Shown here piece after piece: positions 34,762 through 43,932 of a stretch of DNA of 64,000 nt. The stretch comes from Desulforamulus ferrireducens (GTDB taxonomy: Bacteria > Bacillota > Desulfotomaculia > Desulfotomaculales > Desulfotomaculaceae): NCBI RefSeq assembly GCF_002005145.1, contig NZ_CP019698.1, positions 3,038,001 to 3,102,000 of the forward strand, given 5' to 3'. The notes under the pieces are model-generated. The model saw only the letters and a program-made list of their open reading frames with translations, ran no database searches and had not been told where the DNA came from. The position numbers were made by a program, and so were the translations under genes. Numbering within the stretch: the stretch's first letter is position 1; the number at the start of each line of letters is the position of its first letter.

Positions 34762-36096
34762 CTAATTCCCTCGTGCTCGTCTGGGTTGGTAGATTTTTAC
34801 CGGGGTGCGTTCTGATACATCCACTTTGGAGATTATTGACATAACTGCTTGGGCCAGTTTTTCCGGTTGGTGTCTAACCAGGTTGCTGTGCTGTACCAGA
34901 TATTTGGACCAAACTTTTACCCCCAGGCGATTGAGGGCCGGAGTATCCACTTTCACCGGTGCAGCACCTTTTTCGCGGTATTTTTTCAGCAGGCGGTTGG
35001 GTATGGGTTCGCTGTTGACCAGAATTTGGTCCACAATGGGTCCCACATGGTCAAAGATGGCTTTAATATGCTCATAGGCGGTATAGCCTTGGGTTTCCCC
35101 GGGCTGTGTCATAATATTACAGATATATAGTTTTTGGGCCGGTGAATTTTTGATGGCTTCGGCCATGCCCTGTACCAGCAGATTGGGAATGATGCTGGTA
35201 TAGAGGCTGCCCGGACCAAGGATAATGATACCCGCTTCCCGGATGGCATCTAGTGCCTCCGGCAGGGGGCGGCAAATCTCCGGTCTAAGGAATATTCTTT
35301 TAATTCTGCTCCGGCTGGCGGAGATATTGCACTCACCAAACACCAGGGTTTTATCCTCCAGTTCCGCTCCCAGGGTAACATTTTCCAAAGTGGCCGGCAG
35401 CACTTGCCCCCGGATGGCCAAAACCTTGGAGAGAGCCCGCACCGCTCCGTCAAAACCACCGGACACGTCGGTTAAGCCGGCCAGAAATAAATTGCCCAGG
35501 TTGTGGCCGGCCAGTTCACCACTGGTAAAACGGTATTGCAGTACTTCCTCCATAAGGGATTCCTTATCTGCCAGGGCCACCACACAGTTACGTATATCTC
35601 CCGGTGGTAAAATCCCCAAGTTATCCCTCAGGCGGCCGGAGCTTCCTCCATCGTCCGTTACGGTAACAATGGCCGTAATGTTACTGGTGTATTCCTTCAG
35701 CCCCTTTAATAAACTGGAGAGGCCGGTGCCACCGCCGATGGTGACTATTTTGGGTCCCCTTTGCAGGGATCGTCGATTATAGATGGTTTCTACCAAACGT
35801 TCGGATTGATCTGGTTTAATGACCCCGATAATGGACCGAAAGGCCATTTTAAAGCCGTAGCCCATCATAGTTAAGCCTAGGATGATAATAAAAACGCCCA
35901 TTAATCCCTGGGGCACAAAGGACAATTGATTGGCCATCAGCTCCATAATGACCCCCATCAGACCCACCACATGGCGGTCCAGGAGGGCGGCACCCAGCCC
36001 AATGAGGGCACTGCCCAGCATAGCCAGGAAAAGCCAGCGTTTTATTTTCATGCCCGGGGTAAACCATTTTAATAACGTGGCCAATATTTCCACCAC
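34762..36096 (-). CDS. yvcK: YvcK/GlmR-family protein with N-terminal membrane segments
   Basis: 444 residues. Two hydrophobic helices at about 20-40 and 60-80, then the YvcK/CofD-like domain: VTIGGGTGLSSLLKGLK, VTVTDDGGSSGRLR, PPGDIRNC and GPGSLYTSIIPN. It binds UDP-GlcNAc and controls entry of carbon into peptidoglycan synthesis. Many orthologs lack the membrane part. GTG start overlaps the rapZ stop region, so they are cotranscribed. Confidence 0.93.
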   Translation of the reverse strand: MVEILATLLKWFTPGMKIKRWLFLAMLGSALIGLGAALLDRHVVGLMGVIMELMANQLSFVPQGLMGVFIIILGLTMMGYGFKMAFRSIIGVIKPDQSERLVETIYNRRSLQRGPKIVTIGGGTGLSSLLKGLKEYTSNITAIVTVTDDGGSSGRLRDNLGILPPGDIRNCVVALADKESLMEEVLQYRFTSGELAGHNLGNLFLAGLTDVSGGFDGAVRALSKVLAIRGQVLPATLENVTLGAELEDKTLVFGECNISASRSRIKRIFLRPEICRPLPEALDAIREAGIIILGPGSLYTSIIPNLLVQGMAEAIKNSPAQKLYICNIMTQPGETQGYTAYEHIKAIFDHVGPIVDQILVNSEPIPNRLLKKYREKGAAPVKVDTPALNRLGVKVWSKYLVQHSNLVRHQPEKLAQAVMSIISKVDVSERTPVKIYQPRRARGN

Positions 36097-36966
36097 CTAT
36101 ACTCGCATGATGTCTCGGTGCCTCACATTACAGCGATATCCTTTATCTTTGAGTATATCCCCCAGCTTATTGGCCAGGGTAACTGACCTGTGCATACCAC
36201 CGGTACAGCCGATGGCAATCATCAAGGTGGCCTTACCTTCATTTTGATAGTGGGGCACTAAAAAGGTTACGAAGTCAATTAATTTAGCCATAAATTCCTG
36301 GGTTACATCCTGGGATAACACATGCCGCTGCACCGGCTCATCGTTACCGGTCAGGCAGCGCAGTTCCGGAATATAGTGGGGATTGGGTAAAAACCGCACA
36401 TCAATAACCAGGTCGGAGTCCAGGGGGATACCGTATTTATAGCCAAAGGAGATAACGGTTATCAGTAACCTGTTTCTTTCTTCCCTCTCTCCACCATATT
36501 CGGCAAAAATTTGCTCCTTCAGTTGGCTGTTGGAAAGGTTGGTGGTATCAATAATTTTGTCGGCCCTGCCTCGGATCTCCCGCAGCAGTTCCCGTTCTTC
36601 CCTAATTACGGCCAGAACTTCCCCGTGGTTATCCAAAGGATGACGGCGCCGGGATTCTTTATAGCGGCGCACCAGGGATTCATCCGAAGCTTCTAAAAAC
36701 ATAATTTCGTATTGGTAGCCCTGTTGGCTGAGCTCGTTTAATACCTCATTGACCTGATTAAAAAAGGCCCCGCCGCGAATATCTACCACCAGGGCCACTT
36801 TATCAATTTTTCCGTTGGACTGGGATACCAGTTCGGCAAACTTGGGTATCAGGGTGGGAGGTAGGTTATCCACACAGAAGTAGCCCAGATCTTCCAATTT
36901 TTGTACAGCCTGGGTTTTACCTGCTCCTGACATGCCTGTAACAATAAGTAATCTTGGACTGGACAC
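36097..36966 (-). CDS. rapZ: RapZ/YvcJ nucleotide-binding protein
   Basis: 289 residues. Walker [32 protein letters not shown], and the C-terminal [10 protein letters not shown] typical of the family. In Gram-negatives it is the GlmZ RNA adaptor; in Firmicutes it is a GTP/ATP-binding protein linked to competence and yvcK. GTG start follows GGGGGTG. Confidence 0.95.
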   Translation of the reverse strand: MSSPRLLIVTGMSGAGKTQAVQKLEDLGYFCVDNLPPTLIPKFAELVSQSNGKIDKVALVVDIRGGAFFNQVNEVLNELSQQGYQYEIMFLEASDESLVRRYKESRRRHPLDNHGEVLAVIREERELLREIRGRADKIIDTTNLSNSQLKEQIFAEYGGEREERNRLLITVISFGYKYGIPLDSDLVIDVRFLPNPHYIPELRCLTGNDEPVQRHVLSQDVTQEFMAKLIDFVTFLVPHYQNEGKATLMIAIGCTGGMHRSVTLANKLGDILKDKGYRCNVRHRDIMRV

Positions 36967-37127
36967 TTCAACACCCCCTTCTCTAGGAGTCTTCTCTATT
37001 GTAAACAGTTCGTATTATTAAAGCAAAGGTAACAATAAATCCTATAGGGGTAGAAATTGCCAGTTTTCATATAAGGTTTTTATACCCCTAGTATAGTCAA
37101 AAGGTTGGCAGAGTGTGCTGGTAGTTG

Positions 37128-37160
37128 GTGGTACTCCCTCGGGGAGGGAGGTCTTTGGTG
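37128..37160. repeat. Short CCTC repeat
   Basis: ACTCCCTCGGGGAGGGAGGT, a shortened type B copy after the HPr-like gene. Confidence 0.6.
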
Positions 37161-37185
37161 CGTTCTTCCGAGGTTGTGATTATTA

Positions 37186-37440
37186 CTAAGTTATTTCTTT
37201 TTCCAATATACTACCCAGGACCTCTATGGCGGTGGCTTCGTCTTCGCCTTCGACCAGGAGAGTAAGGGTATTGGCTTGGTGATTGGCCAGTTCCATGACG
37301 GACATCATGCTTTTGCCATCCACCCGGTGACCGTCCATTTCCAGGCTGATGCGGGATTGAAATTGGTTAGCCGCTTTTACAAAACGGCTGGCTGGTTGAG
37401 GCTCTAATTTGTGCGTGATTTGTAAACTTCTTTTCAACAT
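37186..37440 (-). CDS. crh: Crh-like HPr paralog lacking the catalytic histidine
   Basis: 84 residues with the HPr fold and the Ser-46 region GKSMMSVMELA. At the position of GLHARPAS it has KLEPQPAS, so His-15 is replaced by Glu and PEP-dependent phosphotransfer is impossible. Crh in Bacillus also lacks this His, keeps Ser-46 and lies in the yvcJ-yvcK operon. The role is therefore probably regulatory (HPr kinase target) and tied to YvcK/RapZ. No PTS enzymes are seen here. Confidence 0.8.
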   Translation of the reverse strand: MLKRSLQITHKLEPQPASRFVKAANQFQSRISLEMDGHRVDGKSMMSVMELANHQANTLTLLVEGEDEATAIEVLGSILEKEIT

Positions 37441-37498
37441 ACATCTTCCCCTTGCTGTCGATTCTTATCTGTCTTACTATACCTCGGATGGCAGCTCT

Positions 37499-38305
37499 TC
37501 ACTCTTGGAAAATAAACTTGGCAATAACATGGGCTACCCCGTCTTCCTCGTTGGAGGGTGCAATATAATCTGCCTTGGCCTTAACCTCCTGGCTGGCATT
37601 ACCCATCACCACCCCCAGTCCGGCGTATTCCAGCATTTCTAAATCGTTGGGGGCATCGCCAATGGCAATCACCTGCTCCCGATTGATGCCCCACAGCCGG
37701 GCCAAGTTATCCAGGGCATGTCCCTTGGTGGCCTCTGGGTGGGAGAGCTCCAGGAAGTGCGGCTTGGATTTGCAAATGTGCAGGGAACTGCCAAAATGCT
37801 GTTTCATTTCTACTTCCAGTTGATTCAATTCCTCAACACCGCCCACAAACAACACCTTGGTGGGGTCTTCCTGTAAAAAGTCTAACATATTTCCTACGGG
37901 ATGGGCGGGAATACCGGAAATCTTCACATATTGTTCGGCCTCGGGGGTCATTTTCTCCACATAGAGTTTATCATCAAGATAGACGTTAATATGGTAACCC
38001 AGCCTTTTCACCCAGGCCACTGCTTCCCGGGCCAGCGCCAAGGGTACCGGCAGGTGCAGCAAAACCTCGCCGCTGACGGCTTCTTTAACTAAAGCACCTT
38101 GATAGGTTACCAGGGGCAAATTAAGCCCCAATTCCCTGGCATAGGGTAAGGCCGAGCAATACATGCGACCGGTGGCCAAGGTAACCTGCACCCCAGCCTC
38201 CCTGGCCCGCTGGATGTATTCTTTATTACGTTGGGATATGACCAGCTTGCCATTAAGTAAGGTATCGTCTAGGTCGATGGCAAGCATGCGGTAGGTGGTC
38301 TTCAT
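37499..38305 (-). CDS. Cof-type HAD-IIB phosphatase
   Basis: 268 residues. Catalytic AIDLDDTLL, motif II ATGR, GDAPNDLEML motif IV, and the cap domain between. Likely a sugar- or nucleotide-phosphate phosphatase. ATG 38305 after AAAGGAG; upstream in-frame GTG/ATG codons lack a binding site. Confidence 0.85.
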   Translation of the reverse strand: MKTTYRMLAIDLDDTLLNGKLVISQRNKEYIQRAREAGVQVTLATGRMYCSALPYARELGLNLPLVTYQGALVKEAVSGEVLLHLPVPLALAREAVAWVKRLGYHINVYLDDKLYVEKMTPEAEQYVKISGIPAHPVGNMLDFLQEDPTKVLFVGGVEELNQLEVEMKQHFGSSLHICKSKPHFLELSHPEATKGHALDNLARLWGINREQVIAIGDAPNDLEMLEYAGLGVVMGNASQEVKAKADYIAPSNEEDGVAHVIAKFIFQE

Positions 38306-38371
38306 AAGTGCAAGCTCCTTTCTAATATTAGGAAGAGTATCTATAGGGCTTGGGGCCAGCGGCACACTTCC

Positions 38372-40222
38372 CTACTTACTCCGAAAATAGTTATACACCG
38401 CTTCGGCCGCACGGGTGTTCATGCCGGGGACTTGGGCCAGTTCTTCCAGGCTGGCTTGTTTGATGGCCTCCAGATTTTTGTAGGCTTTGTAAAGTTCCCG
38501 GCGGCGGACGGCGCCGATGCCTTCTATTTCGTCCAGCACCGATTTGAGGTTGCGCTGGCTGCGCAGTTTGCGGTGGTAGGTAAGGGCAAAACGGTGGGCT
38601 TCATCCCTGAGACGCTGCAGCATCTGCAGCCCCTTGGAATCCCGGGGCAGTCGGATGGGGTCCGGGCGTCCCGGAGCAAAGAGTAGTTCTTCCTCCTTAG
38701 CCAGGCCAAAGGTGGCAATATGGGCAAAGCCCTGTTCCAGCATGGCTTCCCTGGCAGCGGATAACTGCCCCTTGCCGCCATCAATGATTACCACATCCGG
38801 CAGGCGGGAAAATTTGGCCTGCTTGGGGGTTAACTGGCCAGCGGCCAAAGCGTCTTGTTCCTCCTTGGCCCGGGCAAACCGGCGGCCGATGGTTTCTTTC
38901 ATGGAGGCAAAATCGTTAGGCCCATCCACCGTGCGGATTTTAAAGCGGCGGTATTGATCCTTGGCTGGCTTGCCCCCTTCAAAGACCACCATGGAGGCCA
39001 CTGACTCGGTGCCCTGGATGTTGGAAATATCGTAACATTCCAGGCGCTGGGGCGGTTGCTGCAGTCCCAGAGCAGCCATTAGTTCCCCCAGGGCACCTTC
39101 CACTGCTTCCTTGCCCGCTTGACGGGCCAGCTGCGTTTGTTCCAGGGTCAGCAGGGCGTTTTGGGCGGCCATTTCCACCAGCTTGTATTTATCTCCCCGC
39201 TTGGGGGTTTTAAGCTGCACCTTACTCCCCCTCAGTTGGCTTAGCCAGTCCGCGAGCAGCTTTTCCTCCTCTACTTCTTCGGAGAGCAGGATTTCCGTCG
39301 GGATAAACTCGGTTTGATTATAAAATTGCTGTACAAAGGTGGCCATCACCTCACCCCGTTCCAGGGTGTCGGTGCCCTCCAGGAAGTAATGTTCCCGGCC
39401 AATGAGTTTGCCACCCCGAATAAAGAAGACCATTAGGCAGGCTTCATCAAAACCCCGTGCCATGGCAATGACATCCTGGTCCACCTGCTCGGTGGACACC
39501 ACCTTTTGCCGTTCCACAATTTTTTCTATGGCCAGCAGTTGGTCCCGCAGTTCTGCCGCTTTTTCAAATTCCAGGTTCTCGGCGGCTTCCTCCATGCGCC
39601 GGCGCAGTTTTTTCAGCAAAGCTTCGTGGCGTCCCTCCAGGAACAGCACCACTTCCTGCACCATTTCCTGGTACTGTTGTGGCTCTACCAGATTGCAGCA
39701 GGGTCCCAGGCAGCGCTTGATATGGTAGTTTAGGCAGGGCCGCTCCCGGGGGGCCAATTCCCGCTGCTTGCAAGTGCGCAGGGGAAAGATTTTTTTCAGC
39801 AGTCGCAGGGTTTCGTTCACTGCGCCCACCGCCGTGAAGGGACCAAAATATTTGGCGCCATCCTTCAATACCCGCCGGGTGGTATAAACCCGGGGAAAGC
39901 GTTCGCCGAGGGTTACCTTTATATAAGGATAGGTTTTATCATCCTTGAGCAGGATGTTGTATTTGGGACGATGTTCTTTAATTAGGTTGTTTTCTAATAT
40001 TAGTGCTTCCATTTCCGAGTCGGTAACGATGTATTCGAGATCCACCGCCTTTTTTAACATGGCCTGTACCTTGGCGGCCTGTTTGGCTGTGTTTTGAAAA
40101 TAGGAGCGGACGCGGTTTCGCAGGGACACCGCTTTGCCCACGTAAAGCACCTGGCCCGACTCATCCAGGTACATATAAACGCCGGGGCGAGTTGGTATGT
40201 TTTTAATCTTGTCTGCTAACAC
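38372..40222 (-). CDS. uvrC: Excinuclease ABC subunit C
   Basis: About 616 residues. GIY-YIG nuclease (RPGVYMYLDESGQVLYVGKA, then NRVRSYF), a Cys-containing turn (RCLGPC), UVR motif (LEFEKAAELRDQL), the second nuclease (RLECYDISNIQG, VIDGGKGQL) and C-terminal helix-hairpin-helix (IEGIGAVRRRELY, VPGMNTRAAEAVYNYF). Cuts both sides of a lesion with UvrA and UvrB. GTG 40222 lies 7 bases after GGGGGGTG; an ATG at 40258 would add 12 residues. Confidence 0.95.
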   Translation of the reverse strand: MLADKIKNIPTRPGVYMYLDESGQVLYVGKAVSLRNRVRSYFQNTAKQAAKVQAMLKKAVDLEYIVTDSEMEALILENNLIKEHRPKYNILLKDDKTYPYIKVTLGERFPRVYTTRRVLKDGAKYFGPFTAVGAVNETLRLLKKIFPLRTCKQRELAPRERPCLNYHIKRCLGPCCNLVEPQQYQEMVQEVVLFLEGRHEALLKKLRRRMEEAAENLEFEKAAELRDQLLAIEKIVERQKVVSTEQVDQDVIAMARGFDEACLMVFFIRGGKLIGREHYFLEGTDTLERGEVMATFVQQFYNQTEFIPTEILLSEEVEEEKLLADWLSQLRGSKVQLKTPKRGDKYKLVEMAAQNALLTLEQTQLARQAGKEAVEGALGELMAALGLQQPPQRLECYDISNIQGTESVASMVVFEGGKPAKDQYRRFKIRTVDGPNDFASMKETIGRRFARAKEEQDALAAGQLTPKQAKFSRLPDVVIIDGGKGQLSAAREAMLEQGFAHIATFGLAKEEELLFAPGRPDPIRLPRDSKGLQMLQRLRDEAHRFALTYHRKLRSQRNLKSVLDEIEGIGAVRRRELYKAYKNLEAIKQASLEELAQVPGMNTRAAEAVYNYFRSK

Positions 40223-40289
40223 GACAGCACCCCCCAGCATGATTTTATAACATTCCATTCATTCTGCCAAATGATAATATTTTTCTCCC

Positions 40290-40346
40290 TTGACAAGTAA
40301 AATAAATAGGTTCAAAATAGGTAAGTAACTAGTTAGTTACCTATTT
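40290..40346 (+). promoter_or_regulatory. Promoter and TetR operator of the export operon
   Basis: TTGACA (40290-40295) is followed 17 bp later by CAAAAT. A 32-bp inverted repeat (AAATAGGTAAGTAACT / AGTTAGTTACCTATTT, one mismatch) at 40315-40346 overlaps the -10 and start region, right before the TetR gene. Confidence 0.8.
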
Positions 40347-40356
40347 GGAGGTCAGC

Positions 40357-41013
40357 ATGAACAGGCAAAATACAGAGGAACTATCCCGGGCGGAGGATAG
40401 TAAAAATCGCATTCTTCTGGCCGCCGAGCAGATTTTTTCCCATAAGGGCTTGGATGGCGCCAGGGTGGATGAGATTGCCGCCAAAGCCGAGATCAATAAA
40501 CGCATGATTTATCACTATTTTGAAAGTAAGGAAAATCTCTATGTGGAGGTTTTGCGTCGTAACTACAACAAGATTTACAACCTAACCAAGGAAGCCATTG
40601 TTCCCGGAGCGGCACCCCAGGAAAACGCGGAACGGGCCCTCCGGCGCTATTTCTATTTTCTGGCCCAGGATGAGGAGTTTGTCCGGCTGGTCAGTTGGGA
40701 GGCCTTGCAACAGGGGCGCTATGGCAGCAAGGTGCTGCCGGAACTGCTTTACTTGCTCCAGGAGGATCTGGGACAAATTTTGCGGGAGGGCATTGAGCAG
40801 GGAGTCTTTCGCCAGGATCTGGACATTCGCCATACCCTGCTGAGCATTCACGCCCTGTGTCACGTGTATTTTAATCGGCATGATATGGTGCAGCCCATGT
40901 GGCCCACCGACAGAATGTCCGAGGACATGCTGGAAAGCCGGTTGCAGCACATTTTGGATTTAGTCTTCCACGGCATTTTAAGTCCGACGAAGCGGGCAGA
41001 TTTTAGCAAATAG
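40357..41013 (+). CDS. TetR/AcrR-family regulator
   Basis: 218 residues. N-terminal HTH (KNRILLAAEQIFSHKGLDGA, then IAAKAEINKRMIYHYFESKENLY) and a helical ligand domain of the TetR_C (YsiA/YfiR-like) type. First gene of a four-gene export operon and very probably its autorepressor through the operator at 40315-40346. ATG 40357 follows TTGGAGG. Confidence 0.9.
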   Translation: MNRQNTEELSRAEDSKNRILLAAEQIFSHKGLDGARVDEIAAKAEINKRMIYHYFESKENLYVEVLRRNYNKIYNLTKEAIVPGAAPQENAERALRRYFYFLAQDEEFVRLVSWEALQQGRYGSKVLPELLYLLQEDLGQILREGIEQGVFRQDLDIRHTLLSIHALCHVYFNRHDMVQPMWPTDRMSEDMLESRLQHILDLVFHGILSPTKRADFSK

Positions 41014-41024
41014 GGGGTCTTACT

Positions 41025-42086
41025 ATGGAAGAATTAGTTAAGGCTGAGCAGAAGAAAAAGAAAATTGCTTTGTTTTTCCTTGGCCTGATAGCAGTAACTG
41101 TGCTTATCTTGGGAGGCTATTTTTACAAAAAACAAGCTAATTTGGCGGAAGAACGTAATAGCTTGACCGCCACCGGCACCGTGGAGGCCACCAGTGTACT
41201 GGCTTCCTTTAAGGTGCCCGGTCGTCTGGCAGAGCTATTGGTGGACGAAGGTAGTCTGGTGAAAAAGGGAGACCTGCTGGCAGCTTTGGAAACCAGGGAA
41301 CTGGAAGCAGAATTAGCCCAGGCCCTGGGCGCCCATGAGGCCGCCATTGCCAACAGCCGCCAGGCCCAGGAGGCCATCCCCCTCACCAGTCAGCAGGTGG
41401 AGACCACCATTGCCCAGTGCCAGGCCAAGGTGGAGCAGGCCCAGGTAAAACTGAAGAGCGCCCAGCAAACCTACGATCGGATGGTGGAATTACATAAAGC
41501 CGGAGCCATCTCGGACAGTCAGTTTGAAGACGCCACCAATAACTACGAGGCAGCTAAGAAGGTGCTGGAGGAAGCTCAAGCGGGCCTGGCCCAGGCTGAG
41601 GCGGCCAGGCTTAAGGTAGGTGTTTCCCAAGCCCAGTATGAAGCTGCCCTGGGTCAGGCCACTCAGGCCCAAGGAGCGGTGGAAAAGGCCACAGCCTATC
41701 TGGAGAACAGTAAATTAAAGGCACCCATCGGTGGCTTTATTACGCAGAAATATCTGGAGCCAGGGGAAATGCTCAGTGCCGGTACTCCGGTGCTGGAGAT
41801 TACCGACTTGGCCAACACCTATGTGAAGGTGTTTATCAGTGAACAGAAAATTGGTCGGGTACAGCTGGGACAGCAGGCGGAAATTCGTGTGGCTGCCTTC
41901 CCGGACAAGGTCTTTAAAGGCGAGGTGGTCTTCATTAATAATGCCGGGGAGTTTGCGGTGAAACGGGCCATTAACGAGCAGTATCAGCACGATTTGCGCA
42001 GCTTTGAGGTAAAGATTGCGGTGCCTAACCCGGACTATGCCTTAAAGGTAGGTATGACCGCCAACGTTAAAATATTGGAGGAGTAA
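41025..42086 (+). CDS. HlyD-family membrane-fusion protein
   Basis: 353 residues. An N-terminal membrane anchor (KIALFFLGLIAVTVLILGGYF), lipoyl-like half (VPGRLAELLVDEGSLVKKGD), a long alpha-helical hairpin rich in Ala/Gln (about 95-215), the second half (LKAPIGGFITQKYLEPGEML) and a beta-barrel domain. Resembles YbhG/YhiI partners of ABC-2 exporters. In a Gram-positive cell it would link the exporter to the outer face of the membrane. Confidence 0.9.
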   Translation: MEELVKAEQKKKKIALFFLGLIAVTVLILGGYFYKKQANLAEERNSLTATGTVEATSVLASFKVPGRLAELLVDEGSLVKKGDLLAALETRELEAELAQALGAHEAAIANSRQAQEAIPLTSQQVETTIAQCQAKVEQAQVKLKSAQQTYDRMVELHKAGAISDSQFEDATNNYEAAKKVLEEAQAGLAQAEAARLKVGVSQAQYEAALGQATQAQGAVEKATAYLENSKLKAPIGGFITQKYLEPGEMLSAGTPVLEITDLANTYVKVFISEQKIGRVQLGQQAEIRVAAFPDKVFKGEVVFINNAGEFAVKRAINEQYQHDLRSFEVKIAVPNPDYALKVGMTANVKILEE

Positions 42087-42088
42087 AT

Positions 42089-42796
42089 ATGCAGCCGGTA
42101 ATTGTAGCCAAAGATGTGGTGCAAGTGGTTAAGAAAAAAACCGTGCTGGAGAATATAAACCTGCAGGTGGGCCAGGGCGAAGCCCTGGGTATCTTTGGTA
42201 CCAGAGGTAGCGGTAAAACCACCCTGCTGCATATTTTAGCCGGGCTGGATCGCTTTTCGTCCGGTACGGTGGAGATTTTAGGTTTTGATGTTCGTAAGAG
42301 TGATCAGTATAAAGGTCGCTTGGGCCTGGTAACCCAGGAAAAAAGTTTGTTTCAAGAGCTTACTGTGGTGGAAAACCTGGATTTTATTGCCACTTTGCGG
42401 CGGGGTGAGCGGGCTGCCTTGGAGCAGTTGGTGGCACAGTTGGAACTGCAGGAAATATTGTCCCAGCCGGTGGCTACCCTGGAGGATGGTCTCTACCAGC
42501 GGGTGGCTCTGGCCTGCGCCCTGCTGCACCGGCCCAGTGTGCTCCTTGCCGATGAATTAATTAAGGATATAGATTTAGCTTCCCGCCGTTTAATCCTGCA
42601 GACAATACGCCAGTTTATGCAGGAGGGTGGCACCCTGGTTTGTGCCTTTAGTAACCTGGATTATGCCTGCCAATTTGACCGGGTGGCCTGGCTCAGTGGC
42701 GGCAAGCTGACCTTTTACAGCCCCGGCGAAGCAAAGGCGGAATGGCAGCGGCTGTTCCAGGAGTTTTCCCTGCAGAGTGGTGAAAAAGATGTTTAA
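42089..42796 (+). CDS. ABC transporter ATP-binding protein with degenerate motifs
   Basis: 235 residues. Walker A GTRGSGKTT, Q-loop VTQEKSLF and Walker B VLLADE are present. The signature is LEDGLYQRV instead of LSGGxxQR, and the switch His is absent (CAFSNLDYA where THxxxEA is expected). These changes resemble the first, weak half of YbhF-type tandem ATPases. It may act as a regulatory or slow ATPase, or need another subunit. Overlaps the following permease gene by 8 bases. Confidence 0.85.
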   Translation: MQPVIVAKDVVQVVKKKTVLENINLQVGQGEALGIFGTRGSGKTTLLHILAGLDRFSSGTVEILGFDVRKSDQYKGRLGLVTQEKSLFQELTVVENLDFIATLRRGERAALEQLVAQLELQEILSQPVATLEDGLYQRVALACALLHRPSVLLADELIKDIDLASRRLILQTIRQFMQEGGTLVCAFSNLDYACQFDRVAWLSGGKLTFYSPGEAKAEWQRLFQEFSLQSGEKDV

Positions 42797-43919
42797 GGCT
42801 GTACTGGTACGAGAACTCACCTATCTGTGGCGGGATCGGGGGTTGCGTAATATCCTGCTTTGGGCCCCCCTGTTGGGGGTGCTAATCTTTTATGCCACCT
42901 ATAGTGCCCAGACTTTAATGGCCATCCCCACAGCGGTGGTGGATTTGGATCGTTCTTCGGCCAGTCGGGATTTAGTAACTAAGGTAGATCAGGCAGAGAA
43001 CTTGCAAATTGTGGCCCGGCCCGCCAGCGCCCAGGAGGCCGAGGAAATGATACGGCGGGGCGAAGTATTGGTTACGGTGGTGATTCCGGAAAACTTTGGC
43101 CGTCAGGTGGCCCTGGGGCGAGAAACCAATGTGTATATTGGTATCGACGGTAGTAATATTATTTACTCTACCAATGCCACCACCGCTGCCATGACAGTGG
43201 CCAAGACAGTGGGTGCCGAGGCCGGGGTCAAGGCACTCATGGCCCGGGGACTATCCCAGGAGCAAGCCAAAAATGCCTACCTGGGTGTGGAAATGCGGGA
43301 GGAGCCCTGGTTCAACCCTACTTTAAATTATGCCTATTTCCTGGTGCTGGCCTTGATTCTTAATGTCTGGCAGCAGTGCTGCACCATGGCGGCAACCATG
43401 ACCATTATTGGCGATACCGGGCGCCCCAGTTGGCTGCAGTTTAAGCTGGCCGGGATATCCAAAGGAACCCTTTTTGTCAGCAAGTCGCTGGTACATATAG
43501 GGCTCTATATGCTGCTGGCGCTGCCGCTCTACGGTATTTGCTTCGGGATACTTAAGCTGCCTATGCATGGCAGTTGGCTGCTGTTGCTGCTGTTTACGCT
43601 GGCCTTTGTCATTGCCCTGCACAGTGTGGGCACCCTGGCCTCCAGCTTTGCCCGCAGTCCGGTGGATGCCACCCGTTTTGGCATGATTATCGCCCTGCCT
43701 TCCTTTATTTTATCTGGCTTCGGCTGGCCCCTGGAGGCCATGCCCGCCTTTGTGCAGAGTTTGGCTAAACTTTTGCCCCAGACCTGGTTTTTCCAGGGTA
43801 TCAATTATTTCACCTTTAAAGATCCTGGTTGGTCCTTTGCTCTGCCATATTTTGCGGCTCTGGGCGTAATTGCTGTGGTTTGTTACAGTGCGGCAGCTGT
43901 CTTCACCAGCCGTAAGTAA
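42789..43919 (+). CDS. ABC-2 type permease 1
   Basis: 376 residues. One N-terminal TM helix, an extracellular domain (about 45-170), then five TM helices, as in YhhJ/YbhS/YbhR. FSGFGWPLEAMP-type motif present (ILSGFGWPLEAMPAFVQ). ATG 42789 overlaps the ATPase stop. Confidence 0.88.
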   Translation: MFKAVLVRELTYLWRDRGLRNILLWAPLLGVLIFYATYSAQTLMAIPTAVVDLDRSSASRDLVTKVDQAENLQIVARPASAQEAEEMIRRGEVLVTVVIPENFGRQVALGRETNVYIGIDGSNIIYSTNATTAAMTVAKTVGAEAGVKALMARGLSQEQAKNAYLGVEMREEPWFNPTLNYAYFLVLALILNVWQQCCTMAATMTIIGDTGRPSWLQFKLAGISKGTLFVSKSLVHIGLYMLLALPLYGICFGILKLPMHGSWLLLLLFTLAFVIALHSVGTLASSFARSPVDATRFGMIIALPSFILSGFGWPLEAMPAFVQSLAKLLPQTWFFQGINYFTFKDPGWSFALPYFAALGVIAVVCYSAAAVFTSRK

Positions 43920-43932
43920 GGGGGCCTTGCCT

